This document shows, in pieces, positions 19,361 through 26,941 of a DNA stretch of 36,722 nucleotides (the first letter of the stretch is position 1; each line of letters opens with the position of its first letter). The notes beneath the pieces were generated by a model, which saw nothing but the letters and a program-made list of their open reading frames with translations, did no database searches and was not told the DNA's origin. The DNA is from Pseudomonadota bacterium (GTDB lineage: Bacteria > Myxococcota_A > UBA9160 > JADFDR01). The translations under genes and the position numbers were made by a program. The stretch is from contig PIVT01000038.1 of assembly GCA_003353845.1 (NCBI GenBank), forward strand, positions 1-36,722. The letters run 5' to 3'.

Positions 19361-19430
19361 GAGTGCGTGCGGTAGAGGAAGTGCGGATCCACGGTTGGAT
19401 GCGTGCTCCTCTCTGCCGCGCACACTCCTA
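19358..19430. repeat. 73-bp imperfect palindrome between convergent genes
   Basis: The left arm (19358-19377) and right arm (19411-19430) are 20 bases each and complementary except at three positions. In a plus-strand transcript these are one C-A mismatch and two G-U wobbles. The 33-base centre holds a smaller nested stem (ATCC at 19387-19390 with GGAT at 19397-19400). The first three bases are the stop codon of the anion transporter gene, and the right arm ends 3 bp before the stop of the zinc-ribbon gene. No T run follows, so it is not a classic terminator. It may be a transcript-end hairpin or a REP/MITE-like element. Confidence 0.8.
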
Positions 19431-19433
19431 GAG

Positions 19434-19928
19434 TCATCCCGCCAAAAAGGACAAGCCGCAATCGGAGCACTCTTCGTCTTGCGCCCCCAGGCTGTGTCCG
19501 CAGGCCGGGCAAGAATTCTCATCCACTTCATGAGTTCCGCCATCCACGGAAATCGTTGCCAGATCTTCTTCCACGTGTTGTGAGGCGATTTCATTTGCCT
19601 GTGGATAATGCTCGGGTTGAACAAAGATCCCCTCGCCTGTGGGTCTTGTTTCGGTCTTCAACACACCCCGATCAAAAAGGTCCGCCAGGGATTCCATTCG
19701 ATAGGGCACTCCCACCTTGCGCAGTTTTTTGGCCAGAATATCCACCCAAGAGCGAGCGCCATGGGACAGCAACATCATTTCAGCGGGTTCGGCAGATTCG
19801 GGAGAGGATTCATCTGTCAGTTCCTCAGGGTGAACCAAGGGCACATCGCAATCGGCACAGCGGTCAAAATCGTGTCGGTATTCCTCCCGACAGGAGGGGC
19901 AGTATTTATAAGACGGTGATTCACTCAA
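19434..19928 (-). CDS. Two-zinc-ribbon hypothetical protein
   Basis: This protein has 164 residues from the chosen start. An N-terminal zinc ribbon has Cys10, Cys13, Cys24 and Cys27 (CPSC and CADC). A C-terminal ribbon has Cys140, Cys143, Cys154 and Cys157 (CPAC and CSDC). Between them, after an acidic linker, is a small alpha/beta region (MMLLSHGARSWVDILAKKLRKVGVPYRME and IFVQPEHYPQANEIASQHVEED). It resembles the putative signal-transducing DUF2007-type fold, but I am not sure of that. No enzyme motif is visible. The start is taken as TTG at 19928, because GGAGAAG lies 4 bases upstream and the first ribbon begins just after it. An ATG at 20021 has no ribosome-binding site. It is divergent from the DUF547 gene. 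Confidence 0.75.
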   Translation of the reverse strand: MSESPSYKYCPSCREEYRHDFDRCADCDVPLVHPEELTDESSPESAEPAEMMLLSHGARSWVDILAKKLRKVGVPYRMESLADLFDRGVLKTETRPTGEGIFVQPEHYPQANEIASQHVEEDLATISVDGGTHEVDENSCPACGHSLGAQDEECSDCGLSFLAG

Positions 19929-20057
19929 ATGGCTTCTCCTGGCTCTAGGGCCCGAGTCTCGGGAAGAGTTTCTACAGTATCGGGAGTATGTCGAAACCTG
20001 ATTGATTTTGAAACATCTCATAAGGAGAACGGGCTAAGGAAGGTGGGAATTAAATTG

Positions 20058-20852
20058 ATGCAGATCGGACCCTCTTGTCGACATCGCGTCGGCCGTTTCA
20101 TGTTTCTTCTTTTCATCGCTTGTTTTGTCTTCCAGCCCCGACTTGGTTTTGCTGAGGACTTCAATGCAGACCTCTACGCTCAACTACTGATGGAGCACTC
20201 CCGTGAAACCAACACGCTGCCTGGAACACTGGTGGACTACAAAGGCCTGAAGAACGAGGAGCGCTGGTCGGAGTTGCTCAAGAACCTACAATCCACGAAA
20301 CCCAGCACGCTGGACAGCAGCGCGGAAAAGAAAGCCTACTGGCTGAACGCCTATAACATTCTCGCCATCGACACCGTCCTACAGAGCTACCCCATCCAAA
20401 GTATTCGCGATGCCGGTAGTTTATTTTCTCCTGTGTGGGAAAAAGAAGGCATAGAAATCGAAGGCAAGCCCATGAGCCTGAGCGAGATCGAGCACCAAAT
20501 CTTGCGCCCCATGGGAGACCCCCGCGTTCATGCGGGGATCGTGTGCGCGTCGAGGTCCTGCCCTTCTCTTCTCCGTGAACCGTGGGCCGCGGATACACTG
20601 GAGGCACAGCTGGACCAGGCCATGCGCACCTGGCTTGCCGCCGAAAAGAAAGGTCTTCACATCGACAGGCCCACAAAAAAAGTTCGAATCAGCCGCATCT
20701 TCAATTGGTTCAGCGACGACTTCGCAGGCCGGGAGGGAATTCTGTTGATTCTCATGGAATATGCCCCACCCGAAACGAGTGTCTGGCTGCGCAAGAACCG
20801 CCATGACGTAAGCCTGCACTACTTCCGCTATGACTGGGATTTAAACGAATAA
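20058..20852 (+). CDS. DUF547 family exported protein
   Basis: This 264-residue protein has an N-terminal signal-like segment (basic RHRVGR, then FMFLLFIACFVFQPRLGFA) with likely cleavage after the LGFA near residue 32. It is therefore probably periplasmic. The mature part carries the DUF547 hallmarks: KKAYWLNAYNILAIDTVL, a QILRPMGDPRVHAGIVCAS block and SCPSLLREPW. The biochemical function of DUF547 is not established to my knowledge. Conserved Asn, His and Cys in these blocks suggest a catalytic site. The ATG at 20058 is chosen because it starts the signal peptide. AAGGAAGGTGGGAA lies somewhat far upstream, and a TTG directly before the ATG is equally possible. In-frame codons reach back to 19929 but look non-coding. 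Confidence 0.85.
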   Translation: MQIGPSCRHRVGRFMFLLFIACFVFQPRLGFAEDFNADLYAQLLMEHSRETNTLPGTLVDYKGLKNEERWSELLKNLQSTKPSTLDSSAEKKAYWLNAYNILAIDTVLQSYPIQSIRDAGSLFSPVWEKEGIEIEGKPMSLSEIEHQILRPMGDPRVHAGIVCASRSCPSLLREPWAADTLEAQLDQAMRTWLAAEKKGLHIDRPTKKVRISRIFNWFSDDFAGREGILLILMEYAPPETSVWLRKNRHDVSLHYFRYDWDLNE

Positions 20853-20984
20853 AGCTCTATGCGAATCGCTGAGAGTGCCTGGCGGTTTGCACTTCGCGAA
20901 AACCGACCTTGCCAGAGTTCTTCTGGCGCGCTTTTGTTCGTAACAAAAGAGAACACCATCGTCCCGAAGACGAAAGGAATGCCC

Positions 20985-21650
20985 ATGCCGCGAAATCCCG
21001 ACACAGACATTGGTTTTGCCCCTTCTGAGACACTGCGCAGCTTGGGAGCCAGTGTTCGCGCACTCATGGAATGCATTTGTGCCATCGAAGGCCCGAAAGA
21101 AGAGCTGGAATGGGCCATTCAAGAAATCGATTCCATCACGGATCGCCTGGTCTCACACCTCCCAGACAGTGATAAGCGTAGTTTCAAAGCCCACGTGAAA
21201 CACAAAGCACCGGAGAATGCGCGGCTCTACAAGGCGGGCAATCCGCGCGACTGGGATTACAACCCGGTAAACCCTCCCATGGAGATCCAACTCGATAAAG
21301 ATGGCACCCTGCACGGTTACACATGGTTGGGCCTTCAGTACGAAGGGCCTCCCAATGTGGTTCACGGTGGAATCGTGGCTCACCTATTGGATCAAATGTT
21401 GGGATACGCCAATACGGCCAATAAGATTCCGGGCTTCACGGGAACCTTGACCATTCGCTATCTCAAACCCACTCCGCTCTTCAGTGAGATCCATATCAAA
21501 GCCAAGCCCACTCGAAACGAAGGCCGAAAAATCTTTGCCAAAGGAGAGCTCTTTGCCAATGGAGTGCTGACTGCCGAGGCCGAGGGCGTCTTCCTTTCTC
21601 CCCTGAAAACTCCCCAATTTGCCAAACCCATGATCGAGCCGACTTCATGA
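20985..21650 (+). CDS. Hotdog-fold thioesterase (PaaI-like)
   Basis: This 221-residue protein has a C-terminal hotdog domain (about residues 90-210). Its active-site helix region reads GPPNVVHGGIVAHLLDQMLG and is followed by GTLTIRYLKPTPLF, typical of PaaI/YbgC-type acyl-CoA thioesterases. The HGG plus the downstream Asp of the helix provide the usual catalytic residues. The N-terminal 90 residues are a helical extension that I do not recognise. The substrate is unknown, probably an acyl-CoA. The second of two nearby ATGs (20985) is chosen because AAGGA lies 7 bases before it. The ATG at 20979 is too close to that sequence. The gene follows the DUF547 gene by about 130 bp on the same strand. 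Confidence 0.88.
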   Translation: MPRNPDTDIGFAPSETLRSLGASVRALMECICAIEGPKEELEWAIQEIDSITDRLVSHLPDSDKRSFKAHVKHKAPENARLYKAGNPRDWDYNPVNPPMEIQLDKDGTLHGYTWLGLQYEGPPNVVHGGIVAHLLDQMLGYANTANKIPGFTGTLTIRYLKPTPLFSEIHIKAKPTRNEGRKIFAKGELFANGVLTAEAEGVFLSPLKTPQFAKPMIEPTS

Positions 21651-21983
21651 GCGGCAGAGTGACCGAAGGCCTGCGCAGAGCGATCCTCGCAAAATAAATT
21701 TTCCCTGTGTGCAAAGGAGGGGCCTTGGCACCCGTAAAACCGGCGTTTTTTCGTGTTTTTCGCCCCTCCCCGCCTGGCTCCAATTCAAGAGAATCCACAG
21801 GTCTGCCGAGGGATGCAAAATAAATCTGCTGGCGAAGTGCCTTCTACTTCTGCTAGCGCTTGCTTCTGAGATCCCCCCGCCGTCACAGGGCAGTTCCTGC
21901 GACGCGCGGGGTTCATACTTTGTTGACACTGCTCGAAACCGGATCAGGTCTGCAAGGTTAAACCGCTGGTATTGAAGGGTTAT
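21651..21983. other. Intergenic region upstream of topA
   Basis: I see no gene in these 333 bp. It holds a consensus-like -35 TTGACA (21923-21928) without a good -10, an inverted repeat GGAGGGGC (21716-21723) with GCCCCTCC (21762-21769) around a T-rich centre that might end the thioesterase transcript, and an 11-base direct repeat GCAAAATAAAT at 21689-21699 and 21815-21825. The topA leader carries GAAGGG just before its ATG. Confidence 0.5.
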
Positions 21984-24719
21984 ATGGGAAAGTCACTCGT
22001 CATTGTGGAATCGCCTGCCAAGGCCAAAACCATCAATAAGTACCTGGGCCGCAACTACGTTGTGAAATCCAGTGTTGGGCATGTGCGAGACCTCCCCACC
22101 AGCGGTTCTGGAAAGAAAGTCGATCCTGAGGCACGCGCCAAGGCGGCAGCCATTACCCGCGCACTTCCACCCGAGAAACGCGCCGCCCATAAGAAGGCCA
22201 AGTCACAGCAAGCGCTGATCGCACGCATGGGAATCGATCCCGAAAATGGTTGGGAAGCCAGTTACCACATCCTTCCCGGCAAAGAGAAAGTCGTCGCCGA
22301 ACTCAAACGCCTGGCTGAGAATGCGGACACGATCTACCTGGCCACGGACCTCGACCGTGAGGGAGAAGCCATTGCCTGGCATCTGCGCTCGGTCATCGGT
22401 GGCAGCAATAAACGTTTTAAGCGAGTCGTGTTTAACGAGATTACCAAGTCCGCCATCACCGAAGCCTTCGAGGCTCCCGTTCAGCTGGATCTGAATCACG
22501 TCAATGCCCAACAAGCTCGACGTTTCCTCGATCGCGTCGTGGGCTATATGATCTCCCCTCTGCTGTGGGCCAAGGTTGCGCGTGGACTGTCCGCGGGTCG
22601 AGTCCAGTCCGTGGCCGTGCGTTTATTGGTGGAACGCGAACGCGAGATTCGGGCCTTCATCCCCGAAGAATTCTGGGATCTCTTTGCCGACACGGAGACC
22701 TCTAAAAAAGAAGCGCTTCGCTTCGAAGTCAAAAAATATCAAGGAGAGGTTTTTCGCCCCGTCAGCGAGGAGGAAACCAACGTTGCATTAGCCGCACTTC
22801 AAAATGCCTCCTACCTGATCAGCAAGCGCGATGACAAGCCCACCAAGACCAAGCCTACCGCGCCCTACATCACCTCCACCCTGCAACAGGCCGCCAGCAC
22901 GCGCCTTGGGTTCAGTGTGAAGAAAACCATGATGCTGGCCCAACGCCTGTATGAAGCGGGCCATATCAGTTATATGCGAACGGACTCCACGAACTTGAGT
23001 GCCGAAGCCGTGTCCAATTGCCGTGACTTCATCACCCAAAGCTACGGTGATCGTTACTTGCCTGCCGAAGCTCAAGCCTATGGCAGCAAAAAAGGCGCCC
23101 AGGAGGCTCACGAAGCCATCCGTCCTTCCGATGTCGGCGCAACGCCCCCCCAATTGGAAGCGGGTTTGGAGCGCGATCAATTCCGGCTTTACGACTTGAT
23201 CTGGCGTCAATTTGTTTCCTGCCAGATGACGCCTGCGGAATACCTGAGCACGAGTATTGTCATCGACGCTGAGGGTTACGAACTGCGCACGCGCGGGCGG
23301 ATTCTGAAATTTGACGGACATACCAAAGTGCAACCGCCTATGAGTAAGAAAGGCGAAGGCGATCTCGTGCTGCCCGATGTGCAAGTGGGAGATACGCTGA
23401 AACTCATTCAACTGGACCCCAACCAACATTTCACCAAGCCACCACCGCGCTTCACGGAAGCCAGTTTGGTAAAAGAGTTGGAGAAACGAGGGATCGGCCG
23501 CCCCTCGACTTACGCTTCGATTATCTCAACGGTTCAAGATCGGGGTTATGCGCGCGTGGAAAATCGGCGTTTCTTCGCCGAAAAAATGGGCGATGTCGTC
23601 ACTGAGCGCCTGGTCGAAAATTTTGAACATCTCTTGGACTACGGATTCACGGCCAAGATGGAAGAGCTCTTGGACGAAGTGGCAGCCGGCGATGCCGATT
23701 GGAAGGAAGTGCTCGACACCTTCTATGATGACTTTAAAAAGAAAATAGAAATTGCCGCAGGTGACAAGGGTGGCATGCGCACCAACGAACCCACGGACGT
23801 CGATATCGACTGCCCGCAATGCGGCCGCAAGATGAATATTCGCACGGCCAGTACCGGTGTTTTTCTCGGCTGCTCCGGCTATGCCCTGCCTCCCAAAGAA
23901 CGCTGCAAGTCCACCATCAACTTAATTCGCGGCGATGAAGTCGTCAGCGTCGATGAAGAGGATGATGAGGTCGAAACTCGAGCACTGCGCAGTAAACACC
24001 GCTGCTCCAAGTGCAAAACCGCCATGGACAACTACCTGATTGACGAAACCCGCAAGCTTCACGTTTGTGGCAACAATCCGGATTGCCCTGGCTTTGAAAT
24101 CGAGGAAGGTCAATACACCATCAAGGGCTATGAAGGCCCCGTCCTGGAATGCGACAAGTGCGGCGCCGATATGCAGCTTAAATCCGGCCGTTTCGGGAAG
24201 TATTTTGGTTGCACAGCCGACGAGTGCAAGAACACGCGAAAGCTTTTACGAAGCGGTGAGCCCGCGCCTCCCAAGGCCGACCCCATCCCCATGCCTGAAT
24301 TGCTTTGTGAGAAATGTGACGACTTCTATCTATTGCGCGACGGTGCAGCCGGAATTTTTCTGGCGGCGAGCCAATTCCCCAAGCATCGAGAGACGCGTGC
24401 ACCCAGCGTAGAGGAATTGCTCACGGTCAAGGATCAACTGGACCCGAAATACAAGTTTCTAGCCAGCGCACCTGTGGAAGATCCCGCTGGAAACAAAGCT
24501 CAGATTCGGTTCTCACGAAAGACCAAAGAACAATACGTGATGACCGAAGTCGAGAAGAAGCCGACGGGATGGCGTGCACATTACGTGGGTGGCAAATGGG
24601 TTGAAGACTTGCCCAAACCGAAAAAGAAAGCTGCTAAGAAAAAAGCGGTGAAGAAAAAGACGGCTAAAAAGAAAACGGCTAAAAAGAAGGCTGCAAAGAA
24701 GAAAGCCAGCAAGAAGTAG
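21984..24719 (+). CDS. topA: DNA topoisomerase I with lysine-rich tail
   Basis: This type IA topoisomerase (911 residues) relaxes negative supercoils. The Toprim domain has Glu9 in [12 protein letters not shown] and the metal-binding Asp122, Asp124 and Glu126 in [13 protein letters not shown]. The active-site Tyr330 is in [12 protein letters not shown]. coli uses Tyr319. Four C-terminal ribbon-like units follow, the first with CPQCGRKM and [12 protein letters not shown], the second CSKCK and CGNNPDC, the third CDKCGADM and CTADEC. The fourth ([13 protein letters not shown]) has lost its second Cys pair. The last 34 residues are a Lys-Ala repeat tail (AKKK units), which may tighten DNA binding or interact with RNA polymerase. 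The ATG at 21984 follows GAAGGG. An in-frame TTG at 21972 is unlikely. Confidence 0.98.
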   Translation: MGKSLVIVESPAKAKTINKYLGRNYVVKSSVGHVRDLPTSGSGKKVDPEARAKAAAITRALPPEKRAAHKKAKSQQALIARMGIDPENGWEASYHILPGKEKVVAELKRLAENADTIYLATDLDREGEAIAWHLRSVIGGSNKRFKRVVFNEITKSAITEAFEAPVQLDLNHVNAQQARRFLDRVVGYMISPLLWAKVARGLSAGRVQSVAVRLLVEREREIRAFIPEEFWDLFADTETSKKEALRFEVKKYQGEVFRPVSEEETNVALAALQNASYLISKRDDKPTKTKPTAPYITSTLQQAASTRLGFSVKKTMMLAQRLYEAGHISYMRTDSTNLSAEAVSNCRDFITQSYGDRYLPAEAQAYGSKKGAQEAHEAIRPSDVGATPPQLEAGLERDQFRLYDLIWRQFVSCQMTPAEYLSTSIVIDAEGYELRTRGRILKFDGHTKVQPPMSKKGEGDLVLPDVQVGDTLKLIQLDPNQHFTKPPPRFTEASLVKELEKRGIGRPSTYASIISTVQDRGYARVENRRFFAEKMGDVVTERLVENFEHLLDYGFTAKMEELLDEVAAGDADWKEVLDTFYDDFKKKIEIAAGDKGGMRTNEPTDVDIDCPQCGRKMNIRTASTGVFLGCSGYALPPKERCKSTINLIRGDEVVSVDEEDDEVETRALRSKHRCSKCKTAMDNYLIDETRKLHVCGNNPDCPGFEIEEGQYTIKGYEGPVLECDKCGADMQLKSGRFGKYFGCTADECKNTRKLLRSGEPAPPKADPIPMPELLCEKCDDFYLLRDGAAGIFLAASQFPKHRETRAPSVEELLTVKDQLDPKYKFLASAPVEDPAGNKAQIRFSRKTKEQYVMTEVEKKPTGWRAHYVGGKWVEDLPKPKKKAAKKKAVKKKTAKKKTAKKKAAKKKASKK

Positions 24720-24752
24720 CGCTGGCCTCCTAACGCGCGTGAGGCAAACTCG

Positions 24753-25538
24753 ATGACTCTCTCTGTTGTTGCTTGGATCCTGGCCGGAGGATTGTTCCTC
24801 CTGGCTGCTTATTTCTTTAATGCCGCCTCGCAGGCCAAGAGAAAAAAAGCTGTGCTGGCCGAAGAATTGAAAGAGCTTCAAGACAAGCTCGAAAAGGTCA
24901 GCAAACGCCTGGCCAAACGCGACAAAGAACACGAAAAACGCAATGAAGAGACCGCTGAACTGCGCCGCAGTCTGGAGAAACTCAAGAAACGCGATAAAAC
25001 GAAACGCTCCAATCAGCAAGTCGCACCCGATCATGTCGCGGAACTAGAGCACTCCCTCGCCAGGGCCGAAGCCAGGTATCAAGAAAAAGAGGAGCAACTG
25101 CTTCAGACCGAAGGGGGGCTCGCGCTGGTGCGTGCCGAATTGGAACTTCTCAAGAAACCCAAAGAAGCCCCGGCTGAACCCGTCAAACCCGTTGAAGACC
25201 CACACATCAAGGAAATCGCCGATCTGAAATCGCGCTTGGAAGAGCTCACTCCTCGCAGCCATGCGATGAAAAAAGAATTAAAAGACGCCAAAGCACAGGC
25301 AGAGCGTTACAAAAACAAAAACGAAGTTCTGGACAAGACCTATGTGGTACTGCGCGGTGAGCACAAGATTCAACGCGAGAAATTGCGTATGCAACGACAG
25401 GAGTTGGAACGACTTCGCGCCATGTCCGTCACCTTGGGCGCGGCCCCACTAGCGGATGAACTCGGTGACAGCGTCGATGACCTTGGAGACGATGACGCCG
25501 ACTACGCAGAAGAAGTAGCGGCTGAAGAGAAACTCTAA
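24753..25538 (+). CDS. Membrane-anchored coiled-coil protein
   Basis: This is a 261-residue protein of unknown function. It has one N-terminal membrane helix (residues 4-24, SVVAWILAGGLFLLAAYFFNA), a long charged helical stretch with heptad-like spacing (about 28-130), a Pro-rich break (KKPKEAPAEPVKPVEDP), and a second coiled coil (about 155-225). It ends in a strongly acidic tail (DELGDSVDDLGDDDADYAEE). The soluble part is expected in the cytoplasm because of the positive residues after the helix. It starts 33 bp after topA on the same strand, so co-transcription is likely. A link to DNA or chromosome organisation is only a guess. Its last residues VAAEEKL and stop are echoed by a second, orphan copy at 26859-26879. 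Confidence 0.85.
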   Translation: MTLSVVAWILAGGLFLLAAYFFNAASQAKRKKAVLAEELKELQDKLEKVSKRLAKRDKEHEKRNEETAELRRSLEKLKKRDKTKRSNQQVAPDHVAELEHSLARAEARYQEKEEQLLQTEGGLALVRAELELLKKPKEAPAEPVKPVEDPHIKEIADLKSRLEELTPRSHAMKKELKDAKAQAERYKNKNEVLDKTYVVLRGEHKIQREKLRMQRQELERLRAMSVTLGAAPLADELGDSVDDLGDDDADYAEEVAAEEKL

Positions 25539-25600
25539 CTCTCGTCATTTAACGCCCGGGTGACAATTTCAGCGACATCCTTGGATCGATCCACCCGGCT
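25518..25600. repeat. Left copy of the duplicated gene-end junction
   Basis: These 83 bp contain the true end of the coiled-coil gene and, on the other strand, a remnant of the end of pepN. The right copy is at 26859-26941, a constant 1,341 bases away. By hand alignment without gaps, 69 of 83 positions agree. The longest identical run is 23 bases (25563-25585 with 26904-26926). The two copies are direct repeats around the SGNH hydrolase gene. Confidence 0.9.
25535..25600 (-). pseudogene. Orphan 3-prime fragment of a diverged pepN
   Basis: Read on the minus strand, this fragment encodes SRVDRSKDVAEIVTRALNDES and a TAG stop. The true PepN ends SQADLSKDVAEIVTRALKGES with the same stop. The run SKDVAEIVTRAL is identical in protein. 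Four of its twelve codons differ, all at synonymous third positions (GTC/GTT, ACC/ACG, CGG/CGA, GCG/GCA). Homology fades just where the SGNH hydrolase gene ends (stop at 25606). The fragment is too short to function and has no start. Its synonymous divergence suggests that it evolved as part of a working pepN elsewhere before ending up here. Confidence 0.88.
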
Positions 25601-25605
25601 GAGTA

Positions 25606-26694
25606 TCAAGGGCTCAGCAGCTTGCTTATCTCAGCGTCGTTCTTGAAGAAGTCGGTGAGTTGGGCAGCGATGTACGCGTGACCCTCGGGGTTGGGATGGG
25701 CGTCGTCCGGTGGCACCACCCAGAAGTGACTCAGGTCCGGGCGATCCGATTCCGCGAGAAGCGTCTGGAAGCGGGGGTACATATCCATCACGCGATATCC
25801 CATCTCGTCCAAATCGCGGGCCAGACCCTGATGCAGGAGGACAAACATCGGGTCGTCCTGATAGTCGGACTTTGCTTCCACGTAGGTGTTGAAGATCAGG
25901 CCCACGACCGGGATCCCTTCTGCCCGAGCCGCCTCGACCAAGCTGCGCCGACTCTCGAGCATTGAGTCGTAGAGCGGTCCCGATATGCAGTAGTTGTCCA
26001 GGAATTTATTGGCACTGTCCTGGTCGGGGAGCAGCTCCATCTTCAGATTCTTGACCTTCCGGATGATCAGCTTGATCAGCGCCGAATGGATGAAGTTGTC
26101 TCCCTCTTCGGGGGCCAGCCACTTGTCGTAGCCCCAGTTCGCCGGCAGGGCATCGTTGTGGTCGTGGTGGACGATCAATACGTGTGGCCGGGTGGGCGCG
26201 ATCTTGTTGAGGAATTGTTGGTGTTCCTGGATCGCGTTGTAACCCGGCACAGAGTAATTGCGCAGCAAGACCGGTGCGCCGCGTTCCGCTTCCAACGCGC
26301 GGCGCAGCTGTTCGCCGTAGGAATCCTCATATTCCACGCCCCAGCCGAAGGACGTGGAGTCGCCAATCAGCGCTATGCGCATCGCGTCTTCGCGAGCCGG
26401 AGGCGGCTCGGCAGCCACCCGAATGCCCTCGGTATCGGTTAGCAGCCTGGATCCCCGGTACTCCCTGTCCAGATTGGGCCGCAGAGCGTACTCAATCGCC
26501 GGATCTTCATCGGGCTCGACAATGGATTTCATACTTTCTGCGGTGAGCTGCGCGCGCAAAAGCTCCGTGTCCCAATAGCGGCTCAGAAACAAGCGAGATA
26601 GCACTTCGCCGCCAACTCCGACCATCAGCAAGCTCGCGGTAATGGCGACGATCCCAAAGAGCAGCTTCTTCCGTCCAGCGATCCCAACTCTCAT
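25606..26694 (-). CDS. SGNH/GDSL hydrolase, membrane-anchored
   Basis: This 362-residue protein has an N-terminal membrane helix (about residues 10-30, KKLLFGIVAITASLLMVGVG), so the rest is probably periplasmic. The SGNH blocks are: nucleophile Ser113 in GDSTSFGWGVEYEDSY, block II Gly151 in SVPGYNAIQE, block III Asn180 in HHDHND, and block V Asp330 and His333 in DDAHPNPEGHAYIA. The segment YALRPNLDREYRGSRLLTDTEGIR before block I is typical of SGNH proteins found near exopolysaccharide and acyl-modification loci. Likely activity is an esterase or O-acetyl transfer or removal on a glycan; the substrate is unknown. The ATG at 26694 is preferred to a TTG at 26724. It sits alone between two copies of a duplicated junction, so it is a probable insert. 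Confidence 0.88.
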   Translation of the reverse strand: MRVGIAGRKKLLFGIVAITASLLMVGVGGEVLSRLFLSRYWDTELLRAQLTAESMKSIVEPDEDPAIEYALRPNLDREYRGSRLLTDTEGIRVAAEPPPAREDAMRIALIGDSTSFGWGVEYEDSYGEQLRRALEAERGAPVLLRNYSVPGYNAIQEHQQFLNKIAPTRPHVLIVHHDHNDALPANWGYDKWLAPEEGDNFIHSALIKLIIRKVKNLKMELLPDQDSANKFLDNYCISGPLYDSMLESRRSLVEAARAEGIPVVGLIFNTYVEAKSDYQDDPMFVLLHQGLARDLDEMGYRVMDMYPRFQTLLAESDRPDLSHFWVVPPDDAHPNPEGHAYIAAQLTDFFKNDAEISKLLSP

Positions 26695-26789
26695 GGATTC
26701 ACGCGCTCCGCCCTTCGATGCCAAGACAAATCCCGGGACCGGGGCATATTGCCCTCAGGATTGGCCTATTTGTCATGAGTTCCTATATA

Positions 26790-26817
26790 AGTATAAGTAA
26801 CACAAGCGGCCATGCAA
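26790..26817 (-). promoter_or_regulatory. Candidate promoter of the SGNH hydrolase gene
   Basis: On the minus strand TTGCAT (26812-26817) is followed after 16 bases by TATACT (26790-26795). It lies about 95 bp upstream of the ATG at 26694 and inside the insert, so the cargo would carry its own promoter. Confidence 0.4.
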
Positions 26818-26858
26818 CGTCTGGGACCTGTATCTGGGCGAGTGGCACTTGAAGCGCT

Positions 26859-26941
26859 GCGCCTGAAGAGAGCCTCTAACTCTCGCCTTTTAATGCTCGC
26901 GTAACAATTTCAGCGACATCCTTGGAGAGATCCGCCTGACT
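26859..26941. repeat. Right copy of the duplicated gene-end junction
   Basis: This is the direct-repeat partner of 25518-25600. This copy contains the true end of pepN. On the plus strand it holds a stub of the end of the coiled-coil gene (GCG CCT GAA GAG AGC CTC TAA at 26859-26879, against GCG GCT GAA GAG AAA CTC TAA in the real gene). Both copies keep the CTAA in which the two convergent stop codons overlap. Confidence 0.9.

Noticed and set aside
21709-21975. An 88-residue opening with a leucine run upstream of topA
   Set aside because: It has no good start signal or family match, and it overlaps an inverted repeat and the likely topA promoter region.
25606-26694. Different base composition of the SGNH gene as proof of transfer
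   Set aside because: Hand counts of two lines gave 29 and 38 G+C of 60, which spans the range of its neighbours. The case for insertion rests on the flanking duplication, not on composition.
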